A stretch of DNA of 44,454 bases, from NCBI GenBank assembly GCA_902536515.1, contig CACAXU010000001.1:66223-110676 (forward strand). Direction: 5' to 3'. A program made the translations under genes and the position numbers. Within the stretch, counting starts at the first letter, position 1. Each line of letters opens with the position of its first letter. Source of the DNA: an uncultured Litorivicinus sp. (lineage in GTDB: Bacteria; Pseudomonadota; Gammaproteobacteria; Pseudomonadales; Litorivicinaceae). Below, piece by piece: positions 29,989 through 43,219 of this stretch. Below the pieces are notes generated by a model. The model was not told the origin of the DNA and did not search any database. It worked only from the letters and a program-made list of their open reading frames with translations.

Positions 29989-31301
29989 AAAGATCCGTCA
30001 GGGCTCATGCGGCTGAAATCATTAACGCACTCCAAAATCAGCAATCAAATCTCGATGCTCTACTCCGTAAACACACAAAAAGTCTGAGTCCAAGTGACAC
30101 AAAACTGCTACACTCTATCTGTTATGGAATTTGCCGTGAATGGTTTCATCTAGATGAAATTGAGGCACACCTTTTAGATAAGCCACTCAAGCCACGAGAT
30201 CAAATTTTAAGTGCTATTGTCCGGTGCGGTGTCTACGAACTCGGCTGGATGGGCAGTAAAGAGCATGCTGTTGTCTCCGAATATGTCGATGTCACCCTGG
30301 CTGCTGGGCGCCCATGGGCGAGGGGCCTGATTAACGCTGTTCTAAGGCAATTTATTCGAAAAAAATCTGAACTGAAAATGGAGCGGCATTCCAAACAAAC
30401 TCTTTGGAATCATCCAACTTGGCTCATCGATATGATTCAAGACAGCTGGCCAGACTACTGGGAACAAATTCTGGTCGAAAATAACGTACATCCCCCAATG
30501 ACACTTCGCGTGAATAGAAAAAAATCTGATCGCGACACATATATCAAATCGCTAACATCTCAGGGCATTCATGCAAAGTCTGGTTCTTCACCCGATTCAG
30601 TCCGGCTTTCCAAACCAATAGCAGTCCAATCTTTAGATGGATTTGCAGAAGGTCTGGTAAGCATTCAAGACGAGTCCAGCCAATGGGCCTCAATCGTTCT
30701 TGATCCTCAGCCCAACGAACGCATTCTCGACGCATGTGCAGCTCCGGGCGGGAAAACCTGTCATTTGCTCGAAATCGCCGATGCACGGATAACTGCTCTC
30801 GATATCAGTGAACAACGACTATCGCGCATCAAAGAGAACCTTGTACGACTCGGTCTCCGGGCAGATCTAGTTGCTGCAGACGCGTCACACATAGCTAATT
30901 GGTGGGATCAGGAACCATTTGATGCAATTCTTCTCGATCTTCCATGTTCTGCCACCGGAGTGATCCGCAGAAATCCTGACGTCCGACTCATGCGGTCAGA
31001 GGCCTCTCTCAAGTCACTCCTCGGAATGCAATCCATGATTCTGGATGCAACGTGGGAGACCCTGAAAATTAACGGGCGACTCTTGGTTACGACCTGCTCA
31101 ATATTACCTCAGGAAAATGAGCATCAAATCCGCAAGTTTCTTGATCGACACTCAAATGCTGCATTGGTTCAAGTTGAGGGTATCCCAGGGATCCATACGC
31201 AATTTGGAATCCAACATTTTCCCCTACATACCGGGGGAGATGGCTTCTTTTACTCTCTTCTGGTTAAATCAGCACCCACCAACGGCAGGGTATCGGCTTG
31301 A
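29985..31301 (+). CDS. rsmB: 16S rRNA (cytosine-967-C5)-methyltransferase
   Basis: SAM-dependent rRNA methyltransferase. An N-terminal NusB-like RNA-binding domain (about residues 1-140; [13 protein letters not shown]) is followed by the methyltransferase with SAM loop [16 protein letters not shown], motif [17 protein letters not shown] and the catalytic Cys in [11 protein letters not shown]. The start ATG at 29985 overlaps the fmt stop (ATGA), giving 438 residues. The open frame before it within fmt is not coding. Its stop overlaps the trkA TTG. Confidence 0.95.
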   Translation: MKRSVRAHAAEIINALQNQQSNLDALLRKHTKSLSPSDTKLLHSICYGICREWFHLDEIEAHLLDKPLKPRDQILSAIVRCGVYELGWMGSKEHAVVSEYVDVTLAAGRPWARGLINAVLRQFIRKKSELKMERHSKQTLWNHPTWLIDMIQDSWPDYWEQILVENNVHPPMTLRVNRKKSDRDTYIKSLTSQGIHAKSGSSPDSVRLSKPIAVQSLDGFAEGLVSIQDESSQWASIVLDPQPNERILDACAAPGGKTCHLLEIADARITALDISEQRLSRIKENLVRLGLRADLVAADASHIANWWDQEPFDAILLDLPCSATGVIRRNPDVRLMRSEASLKSLLGMQSMILDATWETLKINGRLLVTTCSILPQENEHQIRKFLDRHSNAALVQVEGIPGIHTQFGIQHFPLHTGGDGFFYSLLVKSAPTNGRVSA

Positions 31302-32689
31302 AAATCATTATCCTAGGCGCAGGGCAGGTTGGCGCTACCTTAGCGGAAAATCTGGCTTCCGAAGCCAACGACATTACAGTAGTAGACACTGATCGCTTTC
31401 GGCTAAGAGCCTTACAAGACCGTCTAGATATTCGCACCATCCACGGAAACGCGTCATATCCAGATATCTTGAGACAAGCCGGCAGCATAGATGCCGACAT
31501 GCTAATTGCTGTGACCAATTCTGACGAAATCAATATGGTTGCTTGTCAAATCAGCCATGCACTGTTTCGAACACCGACAAAAATCGCTCGCGTCAGATCA
31601 CCGGCATATGACGGGGCGGACGATGGCAAGACAAACCCCCTTTTCGGTGGAAAAGCGGCGTTTCATATCGATCAAATCATTCGTCCCGAACAACTCGTTA
31701 CAGAAGCGATTTTCAGGCTAATACAGCAACCTGGGGCCTTGCAGGTAATGGATTTCGCGGGAGGCTTGGTTCAGCTTGTCGCTGTTCGAGCATACTCTGA
31801 TGGCGCGCTCGTTGGTCGCGAATTGAAGGATTTACGCCAAGATTTACCACAGGTCGATACCAGAGTCGCGGCTATTTTTCGGAAAGATCGTCCGATAATA
31901 CCCCGAGGTGATACGGTCATCGAAGCAGATGATGAAGTATTTTTTTTGGCGGCTAGGAAAGACATTCGGGCCGTTGTTTCAGAGCTTCAGAAACTCGAAA
32001 AACCGTACCGCAGGATTCTAATCGCGGGCGGCGGAAATATTGGCGCGAGACTTGCGATCTCGCTAGAAAATCAGTACCGCGTGAAGCTAATCGAGCGTGG
32101 CCAAACTCGTTGTAAAGAGCTATCTGAAATACTGAATAAAACGGTGGTTCTACAGGGTGATGCATCTGATCAAGACTTGTTACTGGAGGAGCGAATCGAT
32201 GATGTCGATGTGTTCTGTGCAGTCACCAATAGTGATGAAGCCAATATCATGTCCTCGATGCTGGCAAAAAAACTGGGCGCTCGTAAAGTGATGACGCTCA
32301 TTAATAATGCTGCTTATGTAGACTTGGTTCAGGGCGGATTGGTCGATATTGCAGTGAGCCCCGAACAAGCGACAATTGGATCGCTACTGCAGCTTGTTCG
32401 ACGGGGTTCGATCCAGGCCGCACACTCATTACGGCGTGGTGCCGCCGAGGCAATTGAGGCGATCGCGCATGGTGACGCTCGATCAAGCCGGGTGGTAAGC
32501 AGGCATATCAGCGAAATTGATCTTCCATCAGGTGCAACGATCGGGGCGATTGTGCGTGAAGACGAAGTATTGATTGCTCATGATCACACGAAAATCGAGC
32601 ATCAAGATCATGTCATTATGTTTTTGACAGACAAACGCAAGATCACTGATATTGAGCGTCTGTTCTCAGTTGCTCCAACATTCTTGTGA
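31298..32689 (+). CDS. trkA: Trk system potassium uptake regulatory protein TrkA
   Basis: Peripheral NAD(H)/nucleotide-binding subunit that gates the TrkH K+ channel. It has two RCK repeats, each with a Rossmann start ([18 protein letters not shown] and [19 protein letters not shown]) and a TrkA-C domain. The 463-residue length is close to E. coli (458). The start is TTG at 31298, which overlaps the rsmB stop as TTGA; no better start exists because the protein begins exactly as E. coli TrkA. trkH follows with overlap, so both subunits are made from one message. Confidence 0.96.
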   Translation: MKIIILGAGQVGATLAENLASEANDITVVDTDRFRLRALQDRLDIRTIHGNASYPDILRQAGSIDADMLIAVTNSDEINMVACQISHALFRTPTKIARVRSPAYDGADDGKTNPLFGGKAAFHIDQIIRPEQLVTEAIFRLIQQPGALQVMDFAGGLVQLVAVRAYSDGALVGRELKDLRQDLPQVDTRVAAIFRKDRPIIPRGDTVIEADDEVFFLAARKDIRAVVSELQKLEKPYRRILIAGGGNIGARLAISLENQYRVKLIERGQTRCKELSEILNKTVVLQGDASDQDLLLEERIDDVDVFCAVTNSDEANIMSSMLAKKLGARKVMTLINNAAYVDLVQGGLVDIAVSPEQATIGSLLQLVRRGSIQAAHSLRRGAAEAIEAIAHGDARSSRVVSRHISEIDLPSGATIGAIVREDEVLIAHDHTKIEHQDHVIMFLTDKRKITDIERLFSVAPTFL

Positions 32690-34140
32690 TGATGAGTTTC
32701 GGTCCAACGCTCCGAATTTTAGGTCTATTACTGATGCTATTCAGTTTGACCATGCTTCCACCCATTGGTGTCAGTCTCATTTTTAGGGATGGCCAAATAC
32801 CGCTGTTTGGAGCCGCCGCCTTTTTAATATTCGGGGCAGGAATGTTGTGCTGGATTCCGGCGAAACGACAAAGAAAAGATTTAAGGATTCGCGATGGCTT
32901 CGTGATCACGGTGTTATTTTGGTTGGTTCTCGGAAGTGCGGGGAGCGTTCCACTTGCACTATCAGACCAATTGAACCTAAGCGTCACCGATGCAGTTTTC
33001 GAATCAATTAGCGGCTTGACGACTACTGGTGCGACGGTAATCATTGGACTTGATGACTTGCCCAAGTCAATTCTATTTTACCGACAACAACTCCAATGGC
33101 TCGGAGGCATGGGCATTGTCGTCTTAGCCGTTGCGATTCTTCCAATGCTTGGGATTGGAGGAATGCAGCTCTATCGTGCTGAAACTCCTGGTCCAGTGAA
33201 AGATGCCAAATTGTCGCCACGAATTGCAGAAACAGCAAAAGCACTTTGGCTGATTTATTTATCATTAACCGCTACATGTACCATTGCCTATTGGATATCC
33301 GGTATGGATTTTTTTAACGCGATCTGTCATGCCTTTTCGACAATCGCGATTGGCGGCTTTTCCCCTCACGACACATCGATCGGCTATTTTGATAGCGTGA
33401 CCATTGAATCCGTCGCAATCGTTTTTATGATTATTTCGGGTATGAATTTTTCGTTGCATTTTATTGCGTGGCACAACAATTCGGTTCGCCATTACCTTCA
33501 TGACCCTGAATGGAAGTCATACCTTTTATTTTTATTCACTTTATCGATGCTGATATCGCTTGTTCTGGTAAACAGTGATACTTACGCTGTCAATGAGGCC
33601 TTTCGTAAAGGTATTTTCGAAACGGTGTCGATCGCGACAACAACAGGTTTTACGACCTCAGACTTTGTGGCCTGGCCGACCTTTATTCCATTTCTACTTC
33701 TGATGAGCGCATTTATTGGCGCTTGCGCCGGTTCAACTGGAGGCGGCATTAAAATCATCCGTCTGTTGTTACTGTGCAAACAAGGTTCTCGGGAAATTAA
33801 GCGCCTGATTCATCCCAATGCGGTGATACCAATCAAAATTGGCAAGAAGCCTGTAAGCTCAAGGGTCATTGACGCTGTATGGGGTTTCCTAGCAGCGTAT
33901 GTGCTGATATTTGCCGTATTGATGCTGATCTGCATGGCGTTAGGGGAAGATCCGATTACTGCATATTCCGCAGTCGGGGCCTGCTTGAACAATCTTGGAC
34001 CGGGACTTGGCGAAGCATCCTTAAATTACGCATCGTTATCTGATGGAACTAAGTATGTTTTGAGCTTCGCGATGCTTCTCGGCCGTCTGGAGTTATTTAC
34101 CTTATTGGTCGTGTTATCACCGTCTTTCTGGGAACGTTAA
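32689..34140 (+). CDS. trkH: Trk-type potassium transporter membrane subunit
   Basis: Polytopic inner-membrane protein of about 483 residues that forms the K+ pathway. Selectivity-loop-like segments recur: ISGLTTTGATV, AFSTIAIGGFSPHD, VSIATTTGFTTSDF and AVGACLNNLGPGLGEAS. The start is ambiguous: GTG at 32686 (GTGA overlap with the trkA stop), ATG at 32689 (TGATG) or ATG at 32692. Its stop shares the tetramer TTAA with the stop of the convergent acyltransferase, leaving no intergenic space and no visible terminator. Confidence 0.95.
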   Translation: MMSFGPTLRILGLLLMLFSLTMLPPIGVSLIFRDGQIPLFGAAAFLIFGAGMLCWIPAKRQRKDLRIRDGFVITVLFWLVLGSAGSVPLALSDQLNLSVTDAVFESISGLTTTGATVIIGLDDLPKSILFYRQQLQWLGGMGIVVLAVAILPMLGIGGMQLYRAETPGPVKDAKLSPRIAETAKALWLIYLSLTATCTIAYWISGMDFFNAICHAFSTIAIGGFSPHDTSIGYFDSVTIESVAIVFMIISGMNFSLHFIAWHNNSVRHYLHDPEWKSYLLFLFTLSMLISLVLVNSDTYAVNEAFRKGIFETVSIATTTGFTTSDFVAWPTFIPFLLLMSAFIGACAGSTGGGIKIIRLLLLCKQGSREIKRLIHPNAVIPIKIGKKPVSSRVIDAVWGFLAAYVLIFAVLMLICMALGEDPITAYSAVGACLNNLGPGLGEASLNYASLSDGTKYVLSFAMLLGRLELFTLLVVLSPSFWER

Positions 34141-34997
34141 GGGTAGCGAAGCGTCCCATCAGGAGCATTGCGAAAGCGGCGATATTCCCACTGATATTGA
34201 GCCGGGTTATCTCTGACTAAACGTTCAATTTCGCTGTTCATCAAAGTCAACCATACATGCTGGTCATGATCTATGGGTGCCGGCATTTGTTTCAACACGA
34301 TTTCATATCCGTGGTCGCGCTTTAAAGCCGCCCCAATAAATACCACAGCATCTGTGGCAAAAGCTAAGCGATATGGTAGGACTGGAGTGAGAACTTCGTG
34401 GCCAAAAAATGGCGCAAATACTCCATCCCCCTCTTTCGGAGCCTGATCAGGAAGTACAATAGCCATGCCCCGGGACTTCAAACACTTCAAGATTTGTTTA
34501 ACTCCCTGCGTCGTTGCTGGAACCAGCTGGTTTCCCCCGCGCTCTCTAGCACCGCGGACTAAGTCTGAAATTTCCGGGATCCTCAGGGGACGAAACATGG
34601 CGGTGTAAGAACGAGATTGGCTCAACCAAATACCAAAAAGCTCCCAATTACCGATGTGCGGTAGCAGGATGAGCGTGGGTTGCTCTCGAGTTTGCGATTG
34701 AAATTCCTGGAAACCAGACACTTGAGATACTTGCCGGTGCGAGTAATCAACAGACTTAACCCAGGTGGTAATCAGATCGAAAAACTTACCACAAAGCTCT
34801 CGAAGTGAATTTTGGACAAGGACAGATCTCTGGCTAATACTGGCGTTTGGATAGGCTAAGGCGATATTTTTTCGAGTGACTCGTGCCGACTGATTTGGGA
34901 CATAAATCAAATAAACACCCATGATCTTTGCCATGGCGGATTTTACAAATTCAGGCATTTGGCCTAGAAACCGAACTAACCACTGAATCAACTGCAC
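34137..34997 (-). CDS. Lipid A acyltransferase (LpxL/HtrB family)
   Basis: A 286-residue member of the lysophospholipid acyltransferase superfamily that adds secondary acyl chains to lipid A at the inner membrane. The catalytic H(x4)E is in [12 protein letters not shown], and [22 protein letters not shown] and [19 protein letters not shown] follow as in LpxL/HtrB proteins. The start is GTG at 34997 ([12 protein letters not shown]). The nearest ATG would remove part of the N-terminal helix. A related gene lies near glyQ in pseudomonads. The exact acyl chain and position cannot be told. Confidence 0.88.
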   Translation of the reverse strand: MQLIQWLVRFLGQMPEFVKSAMAKIMGVYLIYVPNQSARVTRKNIALAYPNASISQRSVLVQNSLRELCGKFFDLITTWVKSVDYSHRQVSQVSGFQEFQSQTREQPTLILLPHIGNWELFGIWLSQSRSYTAMFRPLRIPEISDLVRGARERGGNQLVPATTQGVKQILKCLKSRGMAIVLPDQAPKEGDGVFAPFFGHEVLTPVLPYRLAFATDAVVFIGAALKRDHGYEIVLKQMPAPIDHDQHVWLTLMNSEIERLVRDNPAQYQWEYRRFRNAPDGTLRYP

Positions 34998-35016
34998 AAA
35001 TTATTAACCTGTTAGC

Positions 35017-35022
35017 TATACT
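35017..35022 (+). promoter_or_regulatory. -10 box candidate for glyQ-glyS-gmhB
   Basis: TATACT matches TATAAT at five of six positions and lies 31 bases before the glyQ ATG. No good -35 is seen at the expected distance. Confidence 0.3.
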
Positions 35023-35053
35023 ATGCCCCGTTATCTTGGCAGACGGAACGACT

Positions 35054-35998
35054 ATGCCGACAACTGGCGCTCCAGATATTTCAACTTTCCAAGGACTCAT
35101 CCTCGCCCTGCAGCAATATTGGGCTGATCAGGGCTGTGTCATTTTACAACCGTATGACATGGAAGTGGGTGCTGGAACCTTTCATCCAGCAACTTTCCTG
35201 AGAGCAATAGGCCCCGAGCGTTGGAACGCGGCTTACGTTCAGCCGTCGAGACGCCCAACAGACGGACGTTATGGGGAAAACCCTAATCGGGGACAACATT
35301 ATTATCAGTTTCAAGTTGTTATGAAGCCAAACCCAAAGAATCTCGTTGATCTCTACTTCGGATCTTTAAAATATCTTGGGATTGATCCACAGATTCATGA
35401 TTTAAGACTTGTCGAAGATAACTGGGAATCACCGACTCTCGGTGCATGGGGGCTCGGATGGGAGGTTTGGCTTAACGGAATGGAAGTCACACAATTCACC
35501 TATTTCCAACAAGTTGGTGGGCTTGAGTGCTATCCCGTGACAGGTGAGCTGACCTATGGTCTTGAGCGTATCGCGATGTATCTGCAAAACGTCGAGTCGA
35601 TGTTTGATTTGGTTTGGACTAAAACAGCTGAAGGTGTCGTTACTTACGGAGACGTATTTCTTCAAAATGAGCAGGAAATGAGCGCATACAATTTCGAGCA
35701 CGCCAATACGAATTGGCTGTTTAGTGCGTTTGACGAAGCAGACGTTGCTTGTCAGCGGTTATTGGAGTCTAAGCTTCCATTGGCTGCATATGAACAAGTT
35801 CTTAAAGCCAGCCACACATTTAATCTACTCGATGCACGACATGCGATTAGCGTCACGGAGAGACAGCGGTATATTTTGAAAGTAAGAAACTTAGCCCGCC
35901 AAGTCGCTGAGGTTTATTTTGAGTCAAGAAAAAGCGCCGGGTTCCCTCTAGCTGACGATAAGTTGAGAGCGGAAGTATTGGAAGGAGCCAAAGGATGA
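35054..35998 (+). CDS. glyQ: Glycine-tRNA ligase alpha subunit
   Basis: Catalytic subunit of the tetrameric bacterial glycyl-tRNA synthetase. Motifs: [63 protein letters not shown] and [11 protein letters not shown]. The start is the ATG at 35054 (314 residues); the longer open frame would overlap the divergent acyltransferase. The stop overlaps the glyS start as ATGA, which suits equal production of two subunits of one enzyme. Confidence 0.97.
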   Translation: MPTTGAPDISTFQGLILALQQYWADQGCVILQPYDMEVGAGTFHPATFLRAIGPERWNAAYVQPSRRPTDGRYGENPNRGQHYYQFQVVMKPNPKNLVDLYFGSLKYLGIDPQIHDLRLVEDNWESPTLGAWGLGWEVWLNGMEVTQFTYFQQVGGLECYPVTGELTYGLERIAMYLQNVESMFDLVWTKTAEGVVTYGDVFLQNEQEMSAYNFEHANTNWLFSAFDEADVACQRLLESKLPLAAYEQVLKASHTFNLLDARHAISVTERQRYILKVRNLARQVAEVYFESRKSAGFPLADDKLRAEVLEGAKG

Positions 35999-38052
35999 CG
36001 ACTTTTGTATTTGAACTTGGTTGCGAAGAACTTCCCTCATCGTCACTTCCCTCTTTGAACTCCCAATTCAAGCAACTATTCACTCAAAAAGTAAATGACG
36101 CTTTTTTGGGTTACGAGTCACTGTCCGTCATCGCTGCACCTCGCCGCCTTGGTGTTGTAATCGAGGGTGTTGACCAGAGGTCTGAGGATAAAGCTTTTGA
36201 ACGGAGAGGTCCCGCAGTTAAAGCAGCATTTCGAGGTGAAAAGCCAACTAAAGCACTTCTGGGTTTTTGTCGCGGCCTAAATATCAAGCCTGAAGACACC
36301 TCCGTCATTGATACCGAGAAAGGCCAGTGGGTGGTTTATCGAGGTATCGAACAAGGAAGGTCTGCATCAGAGGTATTAGGCGCCATTTGCCAGGCTGTAA
36401 TAACAGATCTGGCATTATCAAAGCCAATGCGCTGGGGAAGTAGACGTGATGCATTTCCAAGGCCTGTGCATTGGGTTTTAGCAGTGCTCGATGACGCCAT
36501 TGTGCCATTAACTGTATTTGGAATAAAAAGTGGAAATAAAACATTCGGGCATCGATTCATGGCACCAGAGTCGATCGAGTTGCAATCAGCGAGTGAATAC
36601 CGTGAGCGCTTAATTGATGCGTATGTTATTGCCGACTTTGAGGCTCGAAAGGCAGCAACGTGGTTGACGATTCAATCGACTGCTGAATCGAATGGCGTCG
36701 CGGTAGAGGCAGACGATCTGCTTCTCACAGAGATTAACTGCTTGGTCGAATGGCCGGTGAGTCTTTGTGGTGAATTTGAAGAACACTTTTTGGATCTACC
36801 AGACATTGCTTTGATAGCCGCGATGAAAGGTCACCAAAAATATTTTCATGCCAGAACAGATTGTGGCGAGTTATCCAATAAATTCATCACTGTATCCAAC
36901 ATCGAAAGTCACGACGCATCTCAGGTAATTGCTGGGAACCAACGTGTCATTCGCGCCCGTTTATCAGACGCTAAGTTCTTCTTCGAAACAGACAAAAAGC
37001 TCTCGCTTGAATCGCGGCGTCAAAAATTAGATTCGATTACATTTCATCCCAGGCTCGGGTCTCTCGGAGAAAAAACCAAGCGAGTTTGCAAATTGGCCTG
37101 CGAGATGGCGTCGGCAGTCAATGCCGATAGTACTGTGATGAAACGCGCGGCAGATCTGTCACGGTGCGACTTAGTCTCAGAAATGGTTTTGGAATTTGAT
37201 GAACTCCAAGGCCAGATTGGGACTATTTATGCAGCACTTGATGGTGAGTCTCGCGAAATCAGTCAAGCAATCCAGGGGTTGTATCAGCCGGCTGGCGCCT
37301 CGGATTCCGTCCCAAGTGATATCTATGGAAGTCTACTTGCATTAGCGGACCGACTCGATACCCTCGCCGGACTCTTCGCTATAAATCAACCGCCAACAGG
37401 TAACAAAGATCCCTTCGCGCTGCGTCGGGCTGCAATTGGACTGCTTCGCCTGAATGAACATCCATTACTCCAATTCGATCTGACTCGGTGGATTAATCAG
37501 GCTTTTGAAGCACAGCCGGTGGAGGGCACGGGCGGTGCGCGTGCACTACTAATTCAATTTATTAATGATCGTGAGCGCGTCCGTCTGACTGACTCCGGGT
37601 ACCCTCATGATCTAGTTGTGGCAGTGCAAGCAACCAATGGATTATCGACTGCAAACACGGAAAACCGGGTCAAGGCATTGGCAGCGTTTTCAGAAAAACC
37701 GGAATTTAGTGCGGTCGTATCAACTTATAAGCGAGTTGTCAATTTATTGAAAGAATCTGATCAAGAAGGTGGCGACCAGATTCGGCCCGCACTTTTTGAA
37801 CACCCCTCTGAATCGGCGCTACACGAATCAATAGTCACCATCTCAAGTCTTGTCGCTGATGCCGTTTCACGTGAAACAATCCCCGAGGCGATATCGGCAC
37901 TTCTCGCCATGAAATCTGCCACTGATGCCTTCTTCGAAAACGTGATGATAAATGCCGACAACCAAGCAATTCGCGTAAACCGCCTCAAACTTTGCCGATC
38001 GGTACGCGATATTTATCGATTGGTAGCAGACTTCAGCCTGGTCCAGCAGTAA
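35995..38052 (+). CDS. glyS: Glycine-tRNA ligase beta subunit
   Basis: The 685-residue tRNA-binding subunit. Typical segments: [13 protein letters not shown] at the start, [65 protein letters not shown], the HD-like [15 protein letters not shown], and [11 protein letters not shown] near the C-terminus. ATGA overlap with glyQ. A parS-like palindrome is embedded in its 3' part at 37863-37878. gmhB follows after 6 bases. Confidence 0.97.
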   Translation: MTTFVFELGCEELPSSSLPSLNSQFKQLFTQKVNDAFLGYESLSVIAAPRRLGVVIEGVDQRSEDKAFERRGPAVKAAFRGEKPTKALLGFCRGLNIKPEDTSVIDTEKGQWVVYRGIEQGRSASEVLGAICQAVITDLALSKPMRWGSRRDAFPRPVHWVLAVLDDAIVPLTVFGIKSGNKTFGHRFMAPESIELQSASEYRERLIDAYVIADFEARKAATWLTIQSTAESNGVAVEADDLLLTEINCLVEWPVSLCGEFEEHFLDLPDIALIAAMKGHQKYFHARTDCGELSNKFITVSNIESHDASQVIAGNQRVIRARLSDAKFFFETDKKLSLESRRQKLDSITFHPRLGSLGEKTKRVCKLACEMASAVNADSTVMKRAADLSRCDLVSEMVLEFDELQGQIGTIYAALDGESREISQAIQGLYQPAGASDSVPSDIYGSLLALADRLDTLAGLFAINQPPTGNKDPFALRRAAIGLLRLNEHPLLQFDLTRWINQAFEAQPVEGTGGARALLIQFINDRERVRLTDSGYPHDLVVAVQATNGLSTANTENRVKALAAFSEKPEFSAVVSTYKRVVNLLKESDQEGGDQIRPALFEHPSESALHESIVTISSLVADAVSRETIPEAISALLAMKSATDAFFENVMINADNQAIRVNRLKLCRSVRDIYRLVADFSLVQQ
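37863..37878. other. parS: parS-like site 1 (inside glyS)
   Basis: CGTTTCACGTGAAACA matches the canonical ParB-binding parS 16-mer TGTTTCACGTGAAACA at 15 of 16 positions (first base C). The inner 14-mer GTTTCACGTGAAAC is a perfect palindrome. It encodes part of the residues VSRET of GlyS. Confidence 0.8.
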
Positions 38053-38058
38053 CTGCAA

Positions 38059-38592
38059 ATGCCAACGATTGTTCTCGACCGCGACGGCGTTATCAATTAT
38101 GACTCCGATGCGTATATCAAAAATCCAGGCGAATGGTTTGCGATCAAGGGATCTTTGAGTGCAATCAAGCGCCTTAACGATGCAGGCTATGACGTATGCG
38201 TCGCAACCAATCAAAGCGGGCTCGGTCGAGACCTTTTTTCGATTGATACTCTAACGGCAATTCATCAGAAGATGATCAGCGAACTGGAAGCACTGGGAGG
38301 GCGCATTCAAGTAATCGCGTTCTGTCCACATCATCCAGATGTTGGTTGTGGCTGTCGAAAACCAGAACCAGGGTTGCTTCAAGCAATCAATGAACAGTTT
38401 CCACTCGATCCAAATACTTCGTGGATGATTGGAGATACAGGAAAAGATATGGAATGCGCTCGCCGGATGGGAATTCGGGGGGCGCTTGTGAAAACCGGTA
38501 AAGGACAGCGCGAATTGGATAATGGAGTTGTTTCACGTGAAACAACTCCCATCTTTAACGATCTCAGCGAATTTGTTGACTGGCTTTTGTAA
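38059..38592 (+). CDS. gmhB: D-glycero-beta-D-manno-heptose 1,7-bisphosphate 7-phosphatase
   Basis: HAD phosphatase of ADP-heptose synthesis for the LPS inner core; its product feeds WaaF, whose gene start is at the other end of the window. The motif IVLDRDGVINYDSD holds the catalytic Asp7/Asp9, VATNQSGLGRDLF follows, and the zinc-binding CPHHPDVGCGCRKPEP loop is typical of GmhB. Length 177 residues. A parS palindrome at 38529-38544 encodes VSRET near the C-terminus. The gene converges on gyrB with 4 bases between the stop codons. Confidence 0.94.
   Translation: MPTIVLDRDGVINYDSDAYIKNPGEWFAIKGSLSAIKRLNDAGYDVCVATNQSGLGRDLFSIDTLTAIHQKMISELEALGGRIQVIAFCPHHPDVGCGCRKPEPGLLQAINEQFPLDPNTSWMIGDTGKDMECARRMGIRGALVKTGKGQRELDNGVVSRETTPIFNDLSEFVDWLL
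38524..38549. other. parS: parS site 2 within a 26-bp perfect palindrome (inside gmhB)
   Basis: The exact canonical 16-mer TGTTTCACGTGAAACA lies at 38529-38544. Five further bases pair on each side (GGAGT / ACTCC), giving a perfect 26-bp inverted repeat. It is fully within coding sequence near the 3' end of gmhB. Confidence 0.92.
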
Positions 38593-38596
38593 GTCC

Positions 38597-41026
<2,430 letters not shown>

Positions 41027-42103
41027 CTAATCCAATTCAACAATTCCGTGTTTCACGTGAAACACGTTTGCATCTTTTGCTCGATCAGAATTCAATCCGA
41101 TACGATCAATATCGATTCCCGTTGCAAGCACCTGAACTTCAGTTTCCAAGACTTCCTGCCAAACCCTCGATAAAAATTCCCGATCTAACTCGGCCCCAAT
41201 ATCATCAAGGCACAATACTGGCGAGACCCCAAAATTCGCCGCAGCCTGCAACTGTGACAGCGTTAACGCTAAATTCGCAACCTTGAGCTGACCCCTGCTT
41301 AATGTATCAGCGGCCCGCTCTTCAGAGCGCTTAATATCGAAATCTGCACGCTGCGGACCCACCACGGTCGTTCTCATTTTGACATCCCTAGACCGGCCCT
41401 CTCTGAGCGCATCAAGCAACGGCATAGAGCCCCACCCGTTCTTGTAATACAGCTCAAGCTCTATCCCTAATTCTAAACGCCGACACAGCTTCTCAAATAG
41501 AGGTTTCACGTTATCGAGAAACGAGCGGCGCCAGTTATCCACCGCCTCGCCAAAAAGCGCTATCTGACGTTCCCACGGCTCTAGCGCCTTTACGTCGAGT
41601 ATACCACTCCTAAGCGCTGTATTCCGTTGTAAGAGCGCTCGCCTTAATGATGCAAAAATCGCTGCGTTCCCACTCGACCAATGGAACGCTCCCCAATCCA
41701 GAAACCGCCGACGATCGCTAGGACTTCCCGAGATCAGATCGGACACATGAGGGGTCAGATGCAACACTGGCAAAACTTTACTCAGAGCTGCTTGCCCGCG
41801 GGCCATGCCGCCATCTAACCGCAATTTGCGATCTTCCTCGCGACTCACCTGAATAGCCAATCGATGCGTCGTCGACGCTTGGGTAACCTGACCAAATACC
41901 GTCAGGCTAGGTTGATCAAAAGCGATCACTGAACGCAATCGGGAAGTCACAAAACTTCGACCTGATGCCAAAATAGAAACTGCTTCGAGGACAGACGTTT
42001 TGCCTGCTCCATTGCTTCCTATCCATAAATTGAGAGAAGGCCCCAGAGACAAAGATGTATCCTCGAGCCCCCGCACGTGATGTATGTGGAGTGAATTAAT
42101 CAC
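41027..42103 (-). CDS. recF: DNA replication and repair protein RecF
   Basis: SMC-like ATPase that loads RecA at gaps. Walker A GSNGAGKTSVLEA, signature DTLSRGQLKVANLALTLSQ and Walker B VLCLDDIGAELD are visible. The start is GTG at 42103 (VINSLHIHHVRGLED), directly after the dnaN stop codon with no gap. Length 358 residues. The last codons contain a perfect parS palindrome (41047-41066), encoding the NVFHVKHG end of the protein. Confidence 0.95.
   Translation of the reverse strand: MINSLHIHHVRGLEDTSLSLGPSLNLWIGSNGAGKTSVLEAVSILASGRSFVTSRLRSVIAFDQPSLTVFGQVTQASTTHRLAIQVSREEDRKLRLDGGMARGQAALSKVLPVLHLTPHVSDLISGSPSDRRRFLDWGAFHWSSGNAAIFASLRRALLQRNTALRSGILDVKALEPWERQIALFGEAVDNWRRSFLDNVKPLFEKLCRRLELGIELELYYKNGWGSMPLLDALREGRSRDVKMRTTVVGPQRADFDIKRSEERAADTLSRGQLKVANLALTLSQLQAAANFGVSPVLCLDDIGAELDREFLSRVWQEVLETEVQVLATGIDIDRIGLNSDRAKDANVFHVKHGIVELD
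41047..41066. other. parS: parS site 3 within a 20-bp perfect palindrome (inside recF 3' end)
   Basis: The exact canonical 16-mer TGTTTCACGTGAAACA is at 41049-41064 and is extended by CG/CG to a 20-bp perfect palindrome. It lies 12 codons before the recF stop. Confidence 0.92.
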
Positions 42104-43210
42104 TTACAAGCGCATTGGCATCACAACGTATCGTCCGGTCTCATCGCCAACCCCAAGGAGAAGAGCGCTTCGATTACTGTCCCCAAAACGCATCTCGACC
42201 ATCTCGGTTTCAATAGTCGCCAAAACATCTAGTAGATAACTCACGTTAAACCCTATCTCAAACCCGTCCTGACCAACAAACTCAACTTCCAGCGACTCTT
42301 GAGCCTCTTCTTGCTCGGCGTTGTTCGCCATCACATCGATCTGACCTTGTGCCAATCGCAACCGCACACCACGGTACTGCTCGCTGGACAAAATCGAAGC
42401 GCGCAACAGCACCTCTCTCAAACGCTTACGATCAGCCCTAACCACATGATCTCCGCCCTGTGGAACCACTCGTTCATAATCTGGAAACCGCCCATCAATT
42501 AAAACGCTCGTAAAAACAAACTTTGGACCTGAGACGCGAAAATGACTTGTTGAAAACGACAGCTCAACTGTGTCATCCGCACTATTCGCCAACCTCGCCA
42601 ATTCCAAGACAGCCTTTCGAGGAACGATTAACGATGATGGCTCAGATGACATGCCTTCCAGCACTGTTTGATACAGACTCAGTCTATGACCGTCTGTTGC
42701 CACCGTACGAAATTCGCCACCGCCGATGGAAAACAACATGCCATTTAGATAATAACGTACGTCCTGTTGTGCCATCGCAAACTGCGTCTTCGCAATCGCA
42801 TCCTGCAACGGACCCTTGGCTAGCGCCACCGTAGTAAGATCGCCCCGTATTTCCAATCGCGGGTAATCCGCCGCTGGCAGGGTAGCCAATTTAAACCGTG
42901 AACGCCCAGAAGACAGGGACATCTGAACGCCATCCTGCTTGAATTGAACAACTGACCCCTCGGGTAACGCTTTTGCGATATCGACCAACTTTTTACCAGG
43001 CACGGTTACCGCACCGCCAGAGGCCACTTCCACTAGCTCCATGCTGGTAGAGATCTCCGTATCAAGATCCGTACCGGTAACCACGGCACCGGTTGCATCG
43101 ACCTCAATCAGCACATTAGCCAAGATCGCCATCGTTTGTTTGCGTTCAACCACGGATGCCGCGGTTTGCGCTTTCTCGAGTAATTGTTCGCGAGAAACCG
43201 AAAATTCCAT
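42104..43210 (-). CDS. dnaN: DNA polymerase III beta subunit (sliding clamp)
   Basis: Ring-shaped processivity clamp. Three similar domains over 368 residues: MEFSVSREQLLEKAQTAASVVERKQTMAILANVLIE at the start, TDGHRLSLYQT in the middle and the C-terminal GRYVVMPMRL that contributes to the partner-binding pocket. Length matches E. coli (366). It starts 9 bases after dnaA and its stop abuts the recF start. Confidence 0.98.
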   Translation of the reverse strand: MEFSVSREQLLEKAQTAASVVERKQTMAILANVLIEVDATGAVVTGTDLDTEISTSMELVEVASGGAVTVPGKKLVDIAKALPEGSVVQFKQDGVQMSLSSGRSRFKLATLPAADYPRLEIRGDLTTVALAKGPLQDAIAKTQFAMAQQDVRYYLNGMLFSIGGGEFRTVATDGHRLSLYQTVLEGMSSEPSSLIVPRKAVLELARLANSADDTVELSFSTSHFRVSGPKFVFTSVLIDGRFPDYERVVPQGGDHVVRADRKRLREVLLRASILSSEQYRGVRLRLAQGQIDVMANNAEQEEAQESLEVEFVGQDGFEIGFNVSYLLDVLATIETEMVEMRFGDSNRSALLLGVGDETGRYVVMPMRL

Positions 43211-43219
43211 CGTCGTTCC

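Noticed and set aside
32643-33065. 140-codon open frame antisense to the trkA-trkH junction
   Set aside because: Overlaps two well-supported membrane transport genes on the opposite strand; composition looks like a reverse-complement artefact.
34928-35053. N-terminal extension of GlyQ by 42 residues
   Set aside because: It overlaps the divergent acyltransferase gene and has no counterpart in GlyQ proteins, which start at the [13 protein letters not shown] region.
41535-41543. TTATCCACC, eight of nine matches to a DnaA box, inside recF
   Set aside because: A single isolated near-match within coding sequence with no neighbouring boxes or AT-rich unwinding region; not evidence for an origin here.
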